NCBI RefSeq assembly: GCF_000953715.1
Contig: NZ_LN824141.1
Coordinates: 432,676 to 496,675, forward strand
From: Defluviitoga tunisiensis
Lineage (GTDB): Bacteria > Thermotogota > Thermotogae > Petrotogales > Petrotogaceae
Reading direction: 5' to 3'
Length of the DNA: 64,000 nucleotides
The position numbers were made by a program, and so were the translations under genes. Positions 55,266 to 64,000 of this stretch are shown piece by piece; positions within the stretch are counted from its first letter, which is position 1, and the number at the start of each line of letters is the position of its first letter. The notes beneath the pieces were generated by a model. That model saw only the letters and a list, made by a program, of their open reading frames with translations. It had not been told where the DNA came from and did no database searches.

Positions 55266-56237
55266 ATGAAAAAAAGTTTATTGTCTTTTCTAGTTCTTCT
55301 TATATTTGCAACTAGTTTACTTTCATGGAGTGGGCATGCCGCTTATACGTATTATATAATTCAAGATATACCAGATATAGACAAACGAGTATCCATAACA
55401 GAGTATAGTTACAAAGAGGATAGGGAATATAATTTGGAATTTCTAATTCTTGAAGATGTTGCTGGAAAAAGAAAATTTATAGATGTACCATACGGGATAG
55501 ATATTCCTCCAGATCCCCCACCAATAAATAACCAACTTCCTGTTTGGCAAATTTTATCAATATACTCACCTGAACCGGATTTTGGAATGGATGAAGGATT
55601 AAAACTTCATCCATTGCAAGGTCTGATAGGTAATAGCCAGGGAGTAAGACACATGAGATATAAAATAGGGATTTTGAAGGCTTTTGAAGCAGATAAATCT
55701 TTCTTATACTTTGTGAATATGTCAAAACAAGCCTTTGAAAACGGTGACGAATATTGGGGATACAGATTTCTCGCTCGCGCTATTCATTTCATTGAAGATC
55801 TTTCACAGCCTTATCATAATTCTCCCGGAACATTTTTTGAAATGATTGGAGCAGCTTTTAGCAAAAATAAAGCAAACAAACTAAATAATGCTCATTATTT
55901 AATGGATGATTATCTTATTTATCTTTTATTTTATTCTGATGCCGCTGCAAAAGAAGTTATATTGGGTGCGAAACCTATATTCTTTGACAGTTATGAAGAT
56001 TATGTAAAAGAGGTTATGAATTATACTTTAGACAAATTCCCCATTATACACAAGGAGATTAAAAATGCTTTTGGAGACAAACTTGAAAGTCCAGTTAGTT
56101 TAGTGGACATAGAAAATGCTGATAAAGACGGTAAATTAGTGAAGATAAAATCCGAAACCTTAAGCATTTTATCTTATTCTTCCTCTGTTATAAAAGGATT
56201 TTTACTTGATTTTTTGAATTCTGTTGGTGAAATTTGA
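55266..56237 (+). CDS. Exported zinc-dependent phospholipase C / P1 nuclease-family enzyme
   Basis: 323 residues with a signal peptide whose cleavage after Ser20 would leave Trp21 (WSGH) as N terminus; in this family the first Trp of the mature protein binds zinc through its backbone. The remaining ligands have the family spacing: HFIEDLSQPYH gives His174, Asp178, His184 and HYLMD gives His210, Asp214; His129 and an Asp in PDFGMDEG may complete the set. Phospholipids or nucleic acids are possible substrates; the glycerophosphodiester locus next to it favours phospholipid. It starts 80 bases behind glpP after AGGGGG. Confidence 0.82.
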   Translation: MKKSLLSFLVLLIFATSLLSWSGHAAYTYYIIQDIPDIDKRVSITEYSYKEDREYNLEFLILEDVAGKRKFIDVPYGIDIPPDPPPINNQLPVWQILSIYSPEPDFGMDEGLKLHPLQGLIGNSQGVRHMRYKIGILKAFEADKSFLYFVNMSKQAFENGDEYWGYRFLARAIHFIEDLSQPYHNSPGTFFEMIGAAFSKNKANKLNNAHYLMDDYLIYLLFYSDAAAKEVILGAKPIFFDSYEDYVKEVMNYTLDKFPIIHKEIKNAFGDKLESPVSLVDIENADKDGKLVKIKSETLSILSYSSSVIKGFLLDFLNSVGEI

Positions 56238-56339
56238 TAATTGTAATATAACATTTATATATTCATTTTAAACAGAAAAAATAAACGAAATGCTTGAAAA
56301 AAGAAGAAATTATCAGACAGGGTCATAATAAGTAGAAGA

Positions 56340-56364
56340 AGTTGGATAACAGAATTATCCAACT
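56340..56364. terminator. Hairpin between convergent genes
   Basis: Perfect 10-bp stem AGTTGGATAA / TTATCCAACT with a 5-nt loop. No T-run follows on either strand, so it may stabilise 3' ends rather than stop transcription by itself. Confidence 0.65.
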
Positions 56365-56409
56365 ATGAAATAAAACAATTATTCACTTTAGAAATTTGAA
56401 AGAAAAGAA

Positions 56410-57099
56410 TTAAAAAACCTTAACTTTTGTAGATAAACCCAATACAACATTTACATTTTCTAGTAAGCTAAAATCCTCGTCAGCTATATTTTTGTTGATG
56501 TTTAATCCCGCGTATAAATCTAGCCCTTCAAAAATCCAAAGATTATTTTTAAAATTTTGAACTCCATAGAATGCTATGGTGTAGCTATCTAAATTGAAAT
56601 CTTCTACATAATCTAAAGTTCCTTCTATATTAATATAACTTTTAGAAGTCTCTTTTTCAATTATCTCGATACTTGTCTTTGCAAAAAAACTGTAGTCTTT
56701 TGAAATCTTCTTTACTGTCTCACCATTTTCTTCAACATATTGCTTAGTTTCACTGTAAATTACCCCTGTATCAACATATATATCTTCAAAGGTGTATCCT
56801 AAAGCCATAGATATTGCAGAGTGATCTTGAAAAGAATTAGAATAAAACATACTAAGTTTAAAAGGTTTGTTATATATTTCGTTAAATCCAACTTTAATAT
56901 AAGCTCCTTGATTTACCTGTGAAACTCCTGTTTCCATAAAACCGAAAAGTCCCCACCTAATCCCAAATGCAGGATTGAAAGTATCAAAATAAAGATAACC
57001 TTCTTGAACAACTTCAGCTGTAGGAGTAAGAAAGGAAACGGAAAAACCAAAAACCCCTAAAATAATTATGCAAACTATAACTGCTATGGATTTTCTCAT
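56410..57099 (-). CDS. Exported beta-rich protein, possibly of the outer toga
   Basis: 229 residues with a clear signal peptide (about 1-20). The mature part alternates hydrophobic and polar residues in aromatic-rich strands (for example GYLYFDTFNPAFGIRWGLFGF) and ends with Phe (TKVKVF), features of beta-barrel outer membrane proteins. I do not recognise a named family. It stands alone, with AAGGAG before the ATG. Confidence 0.7.
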   Translation of the reverse strand: MRKSIAVIVCIIILGVFGFSVSFLTPTAEVVQEGYLYFDTFNPAFGIRWGLFGFMETGVSQVNQGAYIKVGFNEIYNKPFKLSMFYSNSFQDHSAISMALGYTFEDIYVDTGVIYSETKQYVEENGETVKKISKDYSFFAKTSIEIIEKETSKSYINIEGTLDYVEDFNLDSYTIAFYGVQNFKNNLWIFEGLDLYAGLNINKNIADEDFSLLENVNVVLGLSTKVKVF

Positions 57100-57160
57100 A
57101 TTTTATCTCCTTTTTAAATGAAATATTAGTACTCACGTTAGAAATTCCAATATCTTTTTT

Positions 57161-57250
57161 CGGTACTTGTATCTAGGCGGGGTGAGGGCTCCGCCCTGGA
57201 CCTGTTATAAATTCAAATGCTTACTTTTAGAAAATGTTCATTTATAAAAT
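57161..57250 (-). repeat. Dispersed repeat, copy 2 (inverted relative to copy 1)
   Basis: Minus strand: ATGAACATTTTCTAAAAGTA, then AATTTATAACA, then GGTCCAGGGCGGAGCCCTCA, in the same order as copy 1 at 379-459. The 19-base GC-rich core is identical in both copies. The rest of the 57100-57468 gap holds no gene; the MATE gene has GGAGGGG before its GTG. Confidence 0.75.
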
Positions 57251-57468
57251 CACTAAAATGAAATATTGATATAATAAGATAATTTATCTTATTATATCAG
57301 ATTCCTTCTCCTTTTATCATACTTTTCGTACACAAAATATTTTACATTGTCATTTCAAATTTTTCATATAATAGTTATAAATATATTTACAATTATTTAC
57401 CACAAAAAAATGGCGCTTTGTGATAAAATTGCCTTTGTTACATTTATTATAATAATTGGAGGGGTTAA

Positions 57469-58800
57469 GTGGAAGTCTATAAAAGAATAATTAAGATTTC
57501 TCTTCCTATAGCTTTACAACAAGTTATCTTTACAAGTGTCAACTTTGTGGATACTCTAATGATAGGGGCACTAGGAGAGGTGGCTATAGCTGCTGTTGGA
57601 CTTTCTAATCAAGTTTTTTTCTTATATAACTTAATACTGTTTGGTCTAGTTTCAGGAGGCGGAATCTTTTTTGCTCAATATTGGGGAAAACAAGAAGAAG
57701 AAGGTCTATCCCGTTCTGTTGCATTGACGATCATTTCAGCTTTATTCTTTTCTATTCCATTCTTTGTATTAAGCTTTTTTTATCCTAATTTGGTCTTAAA
57801 TTTTTTTAGCCCAGATATAGAAGTTATTAATCTTGGAGCCGTTTATTTAAAAATTATTGCCCTAAGTTTCCCATTATTTGCGATTTCATTGGTAACTTCT
57901 TTTATGCTAAGAAGCATTAAAAAAGTCCACATACCTTTGATTATTACAATCATAGAATTATCTTCAAATATATTTCTCAATTACCTTCTTATTTTTGGTA
58001 AGCTTGGATTTCCGACTTTAGGTGTAAAAGGAGCTGCTATAGCAACTTTAATTGCAAGATTAATAGGATGTATTTCTTCGGTTTTAATAGTATACCTAAG
58101 AAAAATGCCTGGTAGGATATATTTCAGACACTTTAGAGAAATAACCCCTAAATTCTTTAAAAGTTATTTTCACTATGCTATTCCTACAATGGCAAATGAA
58201 TTTGCATGGTCTTTAGGAGTTACTATGTATTCAATTGTTTATGCTCATATGGGAACGAATGTAATAGCGGCTCAGAGAGTGATGGCCACTATCGAAGGTT
58301 TTGCAACTTCAATCACTTTCTCTATAGCCAATGCTGCTTCCGTAATAATTGGTAATATGCTTGGCACATCGCGCTATGAAGAAGCCTATGATGTTTCTAA
58401 AAAAGCCTTAAAGTTAGCCGAACTAATAAGCATTTTTGCTGCTATAATATGTATTATAATTACTTTTTTCATTGTCGAATTATTTGATGTTTCAGAAGAA
58501 GTTAAGAAGATGGTAAGAATAACAATTACAATTTCTATGAGTTTTCTACCAATAAAATTATTTAATGGAATGAATGTAGTCGGATTTTTAAGAGCAGGCG
58601 GTGACACCAGATTCTCCTTTATTGTAGAAGGTTCAACTTTATGGTTTATAGGTGTTCCATTATCCGCAATTGGAGGTTTAGTCTTGAACCTGAGCTTCCC
58701 TGTTGTATATCTCCTTACTATGACAGAAGAAGTGATTAAGTCCATAATCCTTTATTTTAGGTATAAAAGCAAAAAATGGTTAAATAACGTATTAGAATGA
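57469..58800 (+). CDS. MATE-family multidrug/sodium antiporter
   Basis: 443 residues with twelve membrane segments in two similar halves. The N-terminal ISLPIALQQVIFTSVNFVDT (TM1) and VAIAAVGLSNQVFFL (TM2) and the corresponding HYAIPTMANEFAWSLGVTMY of the second half are typical of MATE exporters of the NorM/DinF group. It probably expels cationic compounds in exchange for Na+ or H+. The start is GTG with GGAGGGG upstream. The ABC exporter genes follow after 32 bases, so the four genes may form one efflux operon. Confidence 0.91.
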   Translation: MEVYKRIIKISLPIALQQVIFTSVNFVDTLMIGALGEVAIAAVGLSNQVFFLYNLILFGLVSGGGIFFAQYWGKQEEEGLSRSVALTIISALFFSIPFFVLSFFYPNLVLNFFSPDIEVINLGAVYLKIIALSFPLFAISLVTSFMLRSIKKVHIPLIITIIELSSNIFLNYLLIFGKLGFPTLGVKGAAIATLIARLIGCISSVLIVYLRKMPGRIYFRHFREITPKFFKSYFHYAIPTMANEFAWSLGVTMYSIVYAHMGTNVIAAQRVMATIEGFATSITFSIANAASVIIGNMLGTSRYEEAYDVSKKALKLAELISIFAAIICIIITFFIVELFDVSEEVKKMVRITITISMSFLPIKLFNGMNVVGFLRAGGDTRFSFIVEGSTLWFIGVPLSAIGGLVLNLSFPVVYLLTMTEEVIKSIILYFRYKSKKWLNNVLE

Positions 58801-58832
58801 TATAAAATGAATTTAGAAATGGGGGAATATAT

Positions 58833-59762
58833 ATGGAAGAAGTTGTTGTAAAAGTAAACAATCTAAAAAAACAGTACAAAGATGTAAAAGCCGTCGATGA
58901 CGTCTCTTTTTATGTCAAAAAGAAAGAAATTGTTGCTATCCTGGGTCCAAATGGCGCTGGAAAAACAACAACTCTTGAAATATTAGAAGGGTTGAGAAAA
59001 AGAGATGAGGGTGAAATATACTACTTTGGTGAAAAAGTAGATCAAATTGACTCAAATATAAAAGAAAAAATAGGTGTACAATTGCAAAGCACTGTTTTTT
59101 TCCAGAATTTAACTGTTATAGAAACACTTAGAGCTTTTGCTGGTCTATATCAAAAAAGTCTCGAAGTTGAAAAGGTTCTTACTGACTTTAATCTTGAAGA
59201 AAAAAAGCGCAGTAGAATTTCAAAACTTTCAGGAGGTCAATTACAGAGACTTGCTTTAGCTACGGCTGTAATTAACGATCCTGAGATACTTTTTCTTGAC
59301 GAACCTACAACAGGTTTAGACCCACAAGCACGAAGAAATACTTGGCAAATAATCTCTAATTTAAGAAATTCAGGTAAAACTATAATATTAACAACCCACT
59401 ATATGGAAGAGGCAGAATTTTTAGCAGATAGAGTTTATATATTTGATCAAGGAAAAATTATTGCAGAGGGCTCGGTTAGTGAACTCGTTAATTCTTTAGG
59501 AATGAATTCAATAATATCTTTCAAAATCAATTCAAATGGCAATTTTGATGACATTAGCGAAAAACTATTTGATGAAATTGATCTTAAAGTCAGTAAAAAT
59601 GAGAATTTTTATAGAATAGAAACTGTAGATCTTGAAAATGCTCTTTTAAAAATATTCGAAGAAGCAAGAATGAAAAAGTTTGATATATCAGATATGATTA
59701 TTAGAAAACCAAATTTAGAAGATGTTTTTTTAAAGCTAACTGGTAAACGGTTGAGAGACTAG
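58833..59762 (+). CDS. ABC-2 type exporter ATPase
   Basis: 309 residues: Walker A GPNGAGKTT (about 37-45), signature LSGGQLQRLALA, Walker B ILFLDEPTTGLDPQ and H-loop TTHYMEEAE, with a C-terminal extension (about 225-309) as in DrrA/CcmA-type exporters. It energises the two permeases encoded directly downstream (gap of 10 bases). Substrate unknown; drug or lipid-like export is usual for the group. Confidence 0.92.
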   Translation: MEEVVVKVNNLKKQYKDVKAVDDVSFYVKKKEIVAILGPNGAGKTTTLEILEGLRKRDEGEIYYFGEKVDQIDSNIKEKIGVQLQSTVFFQNLTVIETLRAFAGLYQKSLEVEKVLTDFNLEEKKRSRISKLSGGQLQRLALATAVINDPEILFLDEPTTGLDPQARRNTWQIISNLRNSGKTIILTTHYMEEAEFLADRVYIFDQGKIIAEGSVSELVNSLGMNSIISFKINSNGNFDDISEKLFDEIDLKVSKNENFYRIETVDLENALLKIFEEARMKKFDISDMIIRKPNLEDVFLKLTGKRLRD

Positions 59763-59772
59763 GTGAAAGTAT

Positions 59773-60915
59773 ATGAAAAAAATTATTAATTTAACAAAAC
59801 TCTTTTTTATAAATTCTTCAAGGGAGTTTGCTGTTCCTTTTTGGACTATTATATTTCCCTCGCTTTTCTTCCTACTCTTTACAAGTATTTTCGAGAATAT
59901 TGGAAACGTTGAAAATATGGACTTTAAAATAGGCGTATATTATGAACAATCTTTACAAGGTATTGCAAAAAATACTTTTGACGAGGTCTTTTCTTCATCA
60001 CAATTTAGTAATACCCCGTTCACGATGATTGAATATGATTCTTTTGAAAAAGGTTTAGACAACTTAAAAAAATCTAAAATAAATGCACTTGTAGTTTTCC
60101 CGGAAAATTTCAATCTATTAAATGTAAAGTTTTTTATCAAAGATTTAGAAGTACCCAAATTGAAAGTATACTATACTAATGAAAATTCTTCAGTGTATGC
60201 TAAAAACATATTCGGCGTATTCATAGATGAAATAAATACTAGGATGTCTACTAAAGGTGAAGGAGTTCCATTAACAGTTAAAGAAGAAATCATAGGAATG
60301 GATTCATCACAACCTTATAGATATAGAGATTACCTGTTCCCGGCTATCATTCTTATGTCTGTTTTAACAGTAGCAGTTTTTAATATGCCTTTTGATTTTT
60401 CTTTCAACGTAGAAAAAGGTATTTTTAAAAAATTAAGCTCTTCACCTATAAAAGGTGGCGAATTTTTTGTCAGCTTCCTACTCTCACATATTATCTTATT
60501 AATAATGTCACTAATTGTATTATATATTGAAGCATATCTTTTTAATGTTAGTACAAATATTTACAAACCTAGTTTTATTGGTTATACATTTTTCTCTATT
60601 ATGATAATTTTAAGTGTGGGGCTTTTTCTTTCTTCATTGTACAAAAATATGGGAGCTGCAGGAGCAATCTCTCAACTAATATATCAAGCTACAATATTTT
60701 TGAGCGGTTTTTATTTTGATGTAACTAATTCACCTTGGATAATACGATGGTATGTTTATTTCAATCCAGTAACCTATTTAGTTGACGGAATGAGAAAGAT
60801 AATGCTCGGAAGTTCTATTTCCTTGGTTAATATTCTTGTACCTGTTATATGGATGATTTCTTCCATCTTGATATTTTCTTTGACTTTTAAGGGGATGGTA
60901 TACAATGAAAAATAG
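59773..60915 (+). CDS. ABC-2 type exporter permease
   Basis: 380 residues: one N-terminal membrane segment, an extracytoplasmic domain of about 150 residues (typical of the YhgE/DrrB-like ABC-2 subgroup), then five membrane segments with the conserved region PGAI-like FLSGFYFDVTNSPWIIRWYVYFNPVTYLVDGMR shared in part with the next gene. It overlaps the following gene by 11 bases. Together the two permeases probably form a heterodimer. Confidence 0.88.
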   Translation: MKKIINLTKLFFINSSREFAVPFWTIIFPSLFFLLFTSIFENIGNVENMDFKIGVYYEQSLQGIAKNTFDEVFSSSQFSNTPFTMIEYDSFEKGLDNLKKSKINALVVFPENFNLLNVKFFIKDLEVPKLKVYYTNENSSVYAKNIFGVFIDEINTRMSTKGEGVPLTVKEEIIGMDSSQPYRYRDYLFPAIILMSVLTVAVFNMPFDFSFNVEKGIFKKLSSSPIKGGEFFVSFLLSHIILLIMSLIVLYIEAYLFNVSTNIYKPSFIGYTFFSIMIILSVGLFLSSLYKNMGAAGAISQLIYQATIFLSGFYFDVTNSPWIIRWYVYFNPVTYLVDGMRKIMLGSSISLVNILVPVIWMISSILIFSLTFKGMVYNEK

Positions 60916-61969
60916 ACGGATGTTTTCTTTAATAAGTATTTTTACTAAAGACACTTTTAGAAATTGGATGGAAGTATTTTTTACCCTTCTTTTGCCTATA
61001 CTTTTGCTATTATTATTTGGAACTATTTTCGGTACTGAAGCTTCTTCCAGTACTAAAGAATATAAAATTGGAATAGTTGGAGATGTTGATGAAACAATAA
61101 TTAATTCAATTCCTTACAAAGTAGTATTTTTTGAAGACAAAAATAGCATTACAATGGCCTTAAATGAAAACATAATTAATATAGGTTTATTATTAAATCA
61201 TGAAAATAATGAATTAACTTTTATCCAAAAAGAACCAGATATGAATGATGAAACAATAATATTTATAAAATTAGAACTACAAAATATACTTAAAAAGCAT
61301 TATGCTGGAATAAAAGAAGATTTTATAAATGTAGAGTTTATAGAAACTTCTATTGGAGAGAACCAAGAGAATCCTCTAGATTTTATTATAACAGGAGTAA
61401 TAGGCTTGTCTTTATTGTCGGGCGGAATGTTTTCAATGATCAATGTTTTTGGAAGATATAAAAAAAATGGATTGATAAAAAGATTTTTAGCATCTCCAAT
61501 AAAACCCTTTGAATTTACCTTATCAGCATCTGTATCTAAACTTTTTTTTAATTTTTTATCAATGTTTATCATCATTATTTTAGGTAAATATTTGTTTAGT
61601 TTAAATTATAATTTTAATTGGTTGTCTCTCTTTTGCGTGTTTATTTCTTCTTCAATTGGAATGATGGGACTTGGATTGTTACTCCTTCTGATATTTAAAG
61701 ATCCTGCAATTGCAAGTGAAGCTGCTACCATTCTTTATGTTGCTATGACTTTCTTTTCGGGAGTTTATTTTCCTATAGAATTTTTACCTAAAGCAATTCG
61801 CTGGATAAGCAATTTTTTACCAGTAAAATATGTTGCAGATTTGATAAGATTTTCTGGTAATATTAAACAAATGACATTAAATAATTTTTTAGTTATTAAT
61901 TTGATATTATTTGTTATTGGTTTTTTTCTTATTTTCGTTTCATCTAAAATTTTTTTGAAAGAGGAATAA
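60905..61969 (+). CDS. ABC-2 type exporter permease
   Basis: 354 residues with the same plan as its upstream neighbour: one membrane segment, an extracytoplasmic domain and five C-terminal segments with FFSGVYFPIEFLPKAIRWIS and LPVKYVADLIR. The 11-base overlap indicates coupled translation. It ends the efflux operon; no strong terminator is seen before the tRNA promoter. Confidence 0.88.
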   Translation: MKNRRMFSLISIFTKDTFRNWMEVFFTLLLPILLLLLFGTIFGTEASSSTKEYKIGIVGDVDETIINSIPYKVVFFEDKNSITMALNENIINIGLLLNHENNELTFIQKEPDMNDETIIFIKLELQNILKKHYAGIKEDFINVEFIETSIGENQENPLDFIITGVIGLSLLSGGMFSMINVFGRYKKNGLIKRFLASPIKPFEFTLSASVSKLFFNFLSMFIIIILGKYLFSLNYNFNWLSLFCVFISSSIGMMGLGLLLLLIFKDPAIASEAATILYVAMTFFSGVYFPIEFLPKAIRWISNFLPVKYVADLIRFSGNIKQMTLNNFLVINLILFVIGFFLIFVSSKIFLKEE

Positions 61970-62034
61970 TAACAATTAAATTAACGAAAGAACTAATATT
62001 AAACACAATTTTACTTTTTGTTTTAATTTTTTGC

Positions 62035-62063
62035 TTGACAAAACGACTACAAAAGGTTATAAT
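62035..62063 (+). promoter_or_regulatory. Consensus promoter of the tRNA cluster
   Basis: TTGACA (62035-62040), exactly 17 bp, TATAAT (62058-62063): a perfect sigma-A consensus, 41 bases before the first tRNA. Confidence 0.9.
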
Positions 62064-62104
62064 AATTAAGGTTAAATAAGGTAAAAATAAACTATTACAA
62101 AAGT

Positions 62105-62181
62105 GACCCGCTAGCTCAGTCTGGTAGAGCATTTGACTTTTAATCAAAGGGTCCTGGGTTCGAATCCCAGGCGGGTCACCA
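62105..62181 (+). tRNA. tRNA-Lys (anticodon TTT)
   Basis: Acceptor stem GACCCGC / GCGGGTC, anticodon loop CTTTTAA, T-arm GGTTCGAATCC, encoded CCA end. Clover-leaf of 77 nt. Confidence 0.97.
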
Positions 62182-62213
62182 TTTTTGTATTTCTTTTTGT
62201 TATTAATTCAGTC

Positions 62214-62301
62214 GCGCGAGTGGCGGAACTGGCAGACGCGCAGGACTTAGAATCCTGTGGATGAATAATCCGTGTGGGTTCAAGTCCCACCTCGCGCACC
62301 A
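62214..62301 (+). tRNA. tRNA-Leu (anticodon TAG)
   Basis: Acceptor stem GCGCGAG / CTCGCGC, anticodon loop CTTAGAA, long variable arm typical of tRNA-Leu, encoded CCA. 88 nt. Confidence 0.97.
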
Positions 62302-62339
62302 CTCTATATATTAAAAAATATAGATTAAAAAATACAGAA

Positions 62340-62414
62340 GCGGATATAGCTCAGCGGTAGAGCACTTGCTTGCCAAGCAAGGGGTCGTGGGTTCGAATCC
62401 CATTATCCGCTCCA
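62340..62414 (+). tRNA. tRNA-Gly (anticodon GCC)
   Basis: Acceptor stem GCGGATA / TATCCGC, anticodon loop TTGCCAA, T-arm GGTTCGAATCC, encoded CCA. 75 nt. Confidence 0.97.
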
Positions 62415-62415
62415 A

Positions 62416-62442
62416 TAAAAAACCCGAAAATCGGGTTTTTTT
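62416..62442. terminator. Terminator of the tRNA cluster, bidirectional
   Basis: AAAAAACCCGA / TCGGGTTTTTTT with a 3-nt loop directly behind the tRNA-Gly CCA end; on the minus strand it also serves the convergent P5C dehydrogenase gene. Confidence 0.9.
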
Positions 62443-62443
62443 G

Positions 62444-64000
62444 TTATTCTTCTTTCATAAAAGGATATCTAAAATCCTCCGCAGGAACAAAATTCTCTTT
62501 TATAGCACGTGCAGAAACCCATCTTAAAAGATTTATAATAGTTCCCGCCTTATCATTTGTTCCAGATGCCCTAGAACCTCCAAAGGGTTGTTGTCCTACA
62601 ACAGCACCTGTTGGTTTATCGTTAATATAAAAATTACCCGCTGCGTTCGCTAACTCCCTTTCCGCCTTAATTATTGCGTCTCTATCTTGAGAAATTATAG
62701 CCCCTGTCAAACCATATGGAGACGTTTCGTCACAAAGTTTTAAAATTTTTTCAAAATCTGAAGGATCGTATACATATACTGTTAAAACAGGCCCAAATAT
62801 TTCTTCTTGCATAGTTTTAGATTTAGGATTGTTGGTAAGAATCACTGTCGGTTCGATAAAATAGCCAATAGAGTCGTCATAATTTCCTCCAAAAATAATT
62901 TCTGAATCATGGCCATTTTTAGCATATTCTATATAACTTGTTATTTTATCAAAGGCCTTTTTATCAATAACTGCGTTCATAAAATTAGAGAAATCTTCGG
63001 GAGATCCTATTTTTATATCTTTTAAATCCTCTATAAGTTTATTTTTTACTTGAGCCCAAATATTTCTTGGTATATAAGCCCTTGATACTGCTGAACATTT
63101 CTGACCTTGATATTCAAATGCACCTCTTATTAATGCGGATACAAGCACATTAATATTAGCTGATTCATGTGCAACGACAAAATCTTTTCCTCCTGTTTCT
63201 CCAACTATCCTTGGATAAGATTTATATTTATCGATATTATTTCCAATTTTTTTCCACATGTTTTGAAAAGTTGAAGTTGAACCGGTAAAATGAATCCCAG
63301 CGAGGTTCGGATCGTCAAGAACTAAATCTCCAATTTTTGAACCATCACCTGGTATAAAATTAATAACCCCATCAGGTAACCCAGCCTCCTGAAGCAATTT
63401 GATAACAAAATAGGCAGAATACACTGCTGAAGAAGCTGGTTTCCATAGAGAGGTATTTCCCATAATTGCCGGAGCTGTTGGTAAGTTACCAGATATTGAA
63501 GTAAAATTAAAAGGTGTTACTGCGAATATAAATCCTTCCAAAGGTCTGTACTCCATCCTATTCCAAACGCCTTCAACAGATTTTGGTTGATCTAAATATA
63601 TTTTTGTAGCGTAGTAAGAGTTAAATCTAAAAAAATCTGTTAATTCACAAGCTGCGTCAATTTCTGCTTGATAAGCGTTTTTACTTTGGCAAAGCATTGT
63701 TGCAGCATTTAAAGTGCTTCTCCACTTTGTAGACAAAAGGTCTGCTGCCTTCTTAAATATAGAAATTCTATCTACCCATGAAAACTCGTCCCATATTTTT
63801 CTGGCTTTTAAAGAATTTTCAATAGCTAGCTGAACTTCTTTTTCACCAGCTTTGTGATAGTACGCAAGAATATAGTTATGTTCATGGGGCATTACACATT
63901 TACCTATATTACCTGTTTTTACTTCCTTTCCACCTATTATTATAGGAATTTCTAATTCTTTGTTCTTAAGCTCTTTTAGCTTTTGTATTAAATTTTTTCT
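62444..64000 (-). CDS. pruA: 1-Pyrroline-5-carboxylate dehydrogenase (partial at window end)
   Basis: At least 518 codons; the 5' end lies beyond the window, since the frame stays open to 64000 with a typical family N-terminal stretch (EIPIIIGGKEVKTGN). It oxidises glutamate gamma-semialdehyde to glutamate with NAD, the last step of proline and ornithine breakdown. Landmarks are TPFNFTSISGNLPTAPA, the NAD-binding FTGSTSTFQ, the general-base Glu in VGETGGKDF and the nucleophile Cys in YQGQKCSAVSR. The ATG at 63892 is internal and should not be taken as the start. It ends against the tRNA terminator. Confidence 0.93.
   Translation of the reverse strand, partial: RKNLIQKLKELKNKELEIPIIIGGKEVKTGNIGKCVMPHEHNYILAYYHKAGEKEVQLAIENSLKARKIWDEFSWVDRISIFKKAADLLSTKWRSTLNAATMLCQSKNAYQAEIDAACELTDFFRFNSYYATKIYLDQPKSVEGVWNRMEYRPLEGFIFAVTPFNFTSISGNLPTAPAIMGNTSLWKPASSAVYSAYFVIKLLQEAGLPDGVINFIPGDGSKIGDLVLDDPNLAGIHFTGSTSTFQNMWKKIGNNIDKYKSYPRIVGETGGKDFVVAHESANINVLVSALIRGAFEYQGQKCSAVSRAYIPRNIWAQVKNKLIEDLKDIKIGSPEDFSNFMNAVIDKKAFDKITSYIEYAKNGHDSEIIFGGNYDDSIGYFIEPTVILTNNPKSKTMQEEIFGPVLTVYVYDPSDFEKILKLCDETSPYGLTGAIISQDRDAIIKAERELANAAGNFYINDKPTGAVVGQQPFGGSRASGTNDKAGTIINLLRWVSARAIKENFVPAEDFRYPFMKEE

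Overview
The window is AT-rich (about 30% GC by eye), densely coded, with strong GGAGG-type ribosome sites and frequent TTG and GTG starts. Gene content (AraNPQ-like and Opp-like sugar transporters, a GntR-LacI type AraR, GH51 and GH127 arabinofuranosidases, a GlpP-controlled glycerol-phosphate locus, a toga-like exported beta-rich protein) suggests a fermentative member of the Thermotogota, probably Petrotogaceae (Petrotoga or Defluviitoga type). That placement is inference from content and composition. Many starts are set here at the codon behind an obvious GGAGG, a few codons inside the longest reading frame.

Layout. 1-0.6 kb: a decayed IS200/IS605-like end and one copy of a dispersed repeat. 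0.6-10.3 kb: Ca2+ P-type ATPase, ECF transporter S component, S9 peptidase, PLP aminotransferase, two unrecognised membrane proteins and an RluA pseudouridine synthase. 10.5-30.3 kb, all on the minus strand: an arabinan/L-arabinose locus. Reading 5' to 3' it holds araD, araB, araA, an Opp-type oligosaccharide transporter with its binding protein, GH51 arabinofuranosidase, an AraNPQ-like transporter without its own ATPase, GH127 arabinofuranosidase, araR and a glycerol-1-phosphate dehydrogenase (AraM type). An AraR-like palindrome overlaps the araD promoter.

30.3-42.1 kb: a second sugar system. On the minus strand an Rbs-type binding protein, permease and double ATPase are followed by a chemoreceptor, a DhnA/LsrF-type aldolase and a PfkB kinase. 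Facing this operon on the plus strand is a sensor made of an RbsA-like but catalytically eroded ABC domain fused to GAF and HisKA_2 histidine kinase domains, followed by an ANTAR RNA-binding response regulator and a fumarylacetoacetate-hydrolase-family enzyme. The operon's leader holds a terminator and a competing hairpin. I read this as a transporter-mimicking sensor that controls the operon by antitermination; it is the strongest candidate here for an undescribed system.

42.1-56.3 kb: era, then a glycerophosphodiester / glycerol-3-phosphate locus: UgpC-like ATPase, UgpB-A-E, glycerophosphodiesterase, a membrane-anchored alpha/beta hydrolase, GlpA-like dehydrogenase with two redox partners, GlpP antiterminator and an exported zinc phospholipase C/P1 nuclease-family enzyme. 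Three leaders (before ugpB, the hydrolase and glpA) share one architecture: sigma-A promoter, antiterminator stem with a purine-rich 15-16-nt loop ending in GAGAAA, then a terminator. They are the probable GlpP targets and tie the locus into a phospholipid-scavenging regulon.

56.4-64 kb: an exported beta-rich protein, a second repeat copy, a MATE exporter, an ABC-2 drug-type exporter (ATPase and two permeases), a tRNA-Lys/Leu/Gly cluster with a consensus promoter, and the 3' part of a P5C dehydrogenase gene that runs off the window. No rRNA, CRISPR array or intact insertion sequence was seen.
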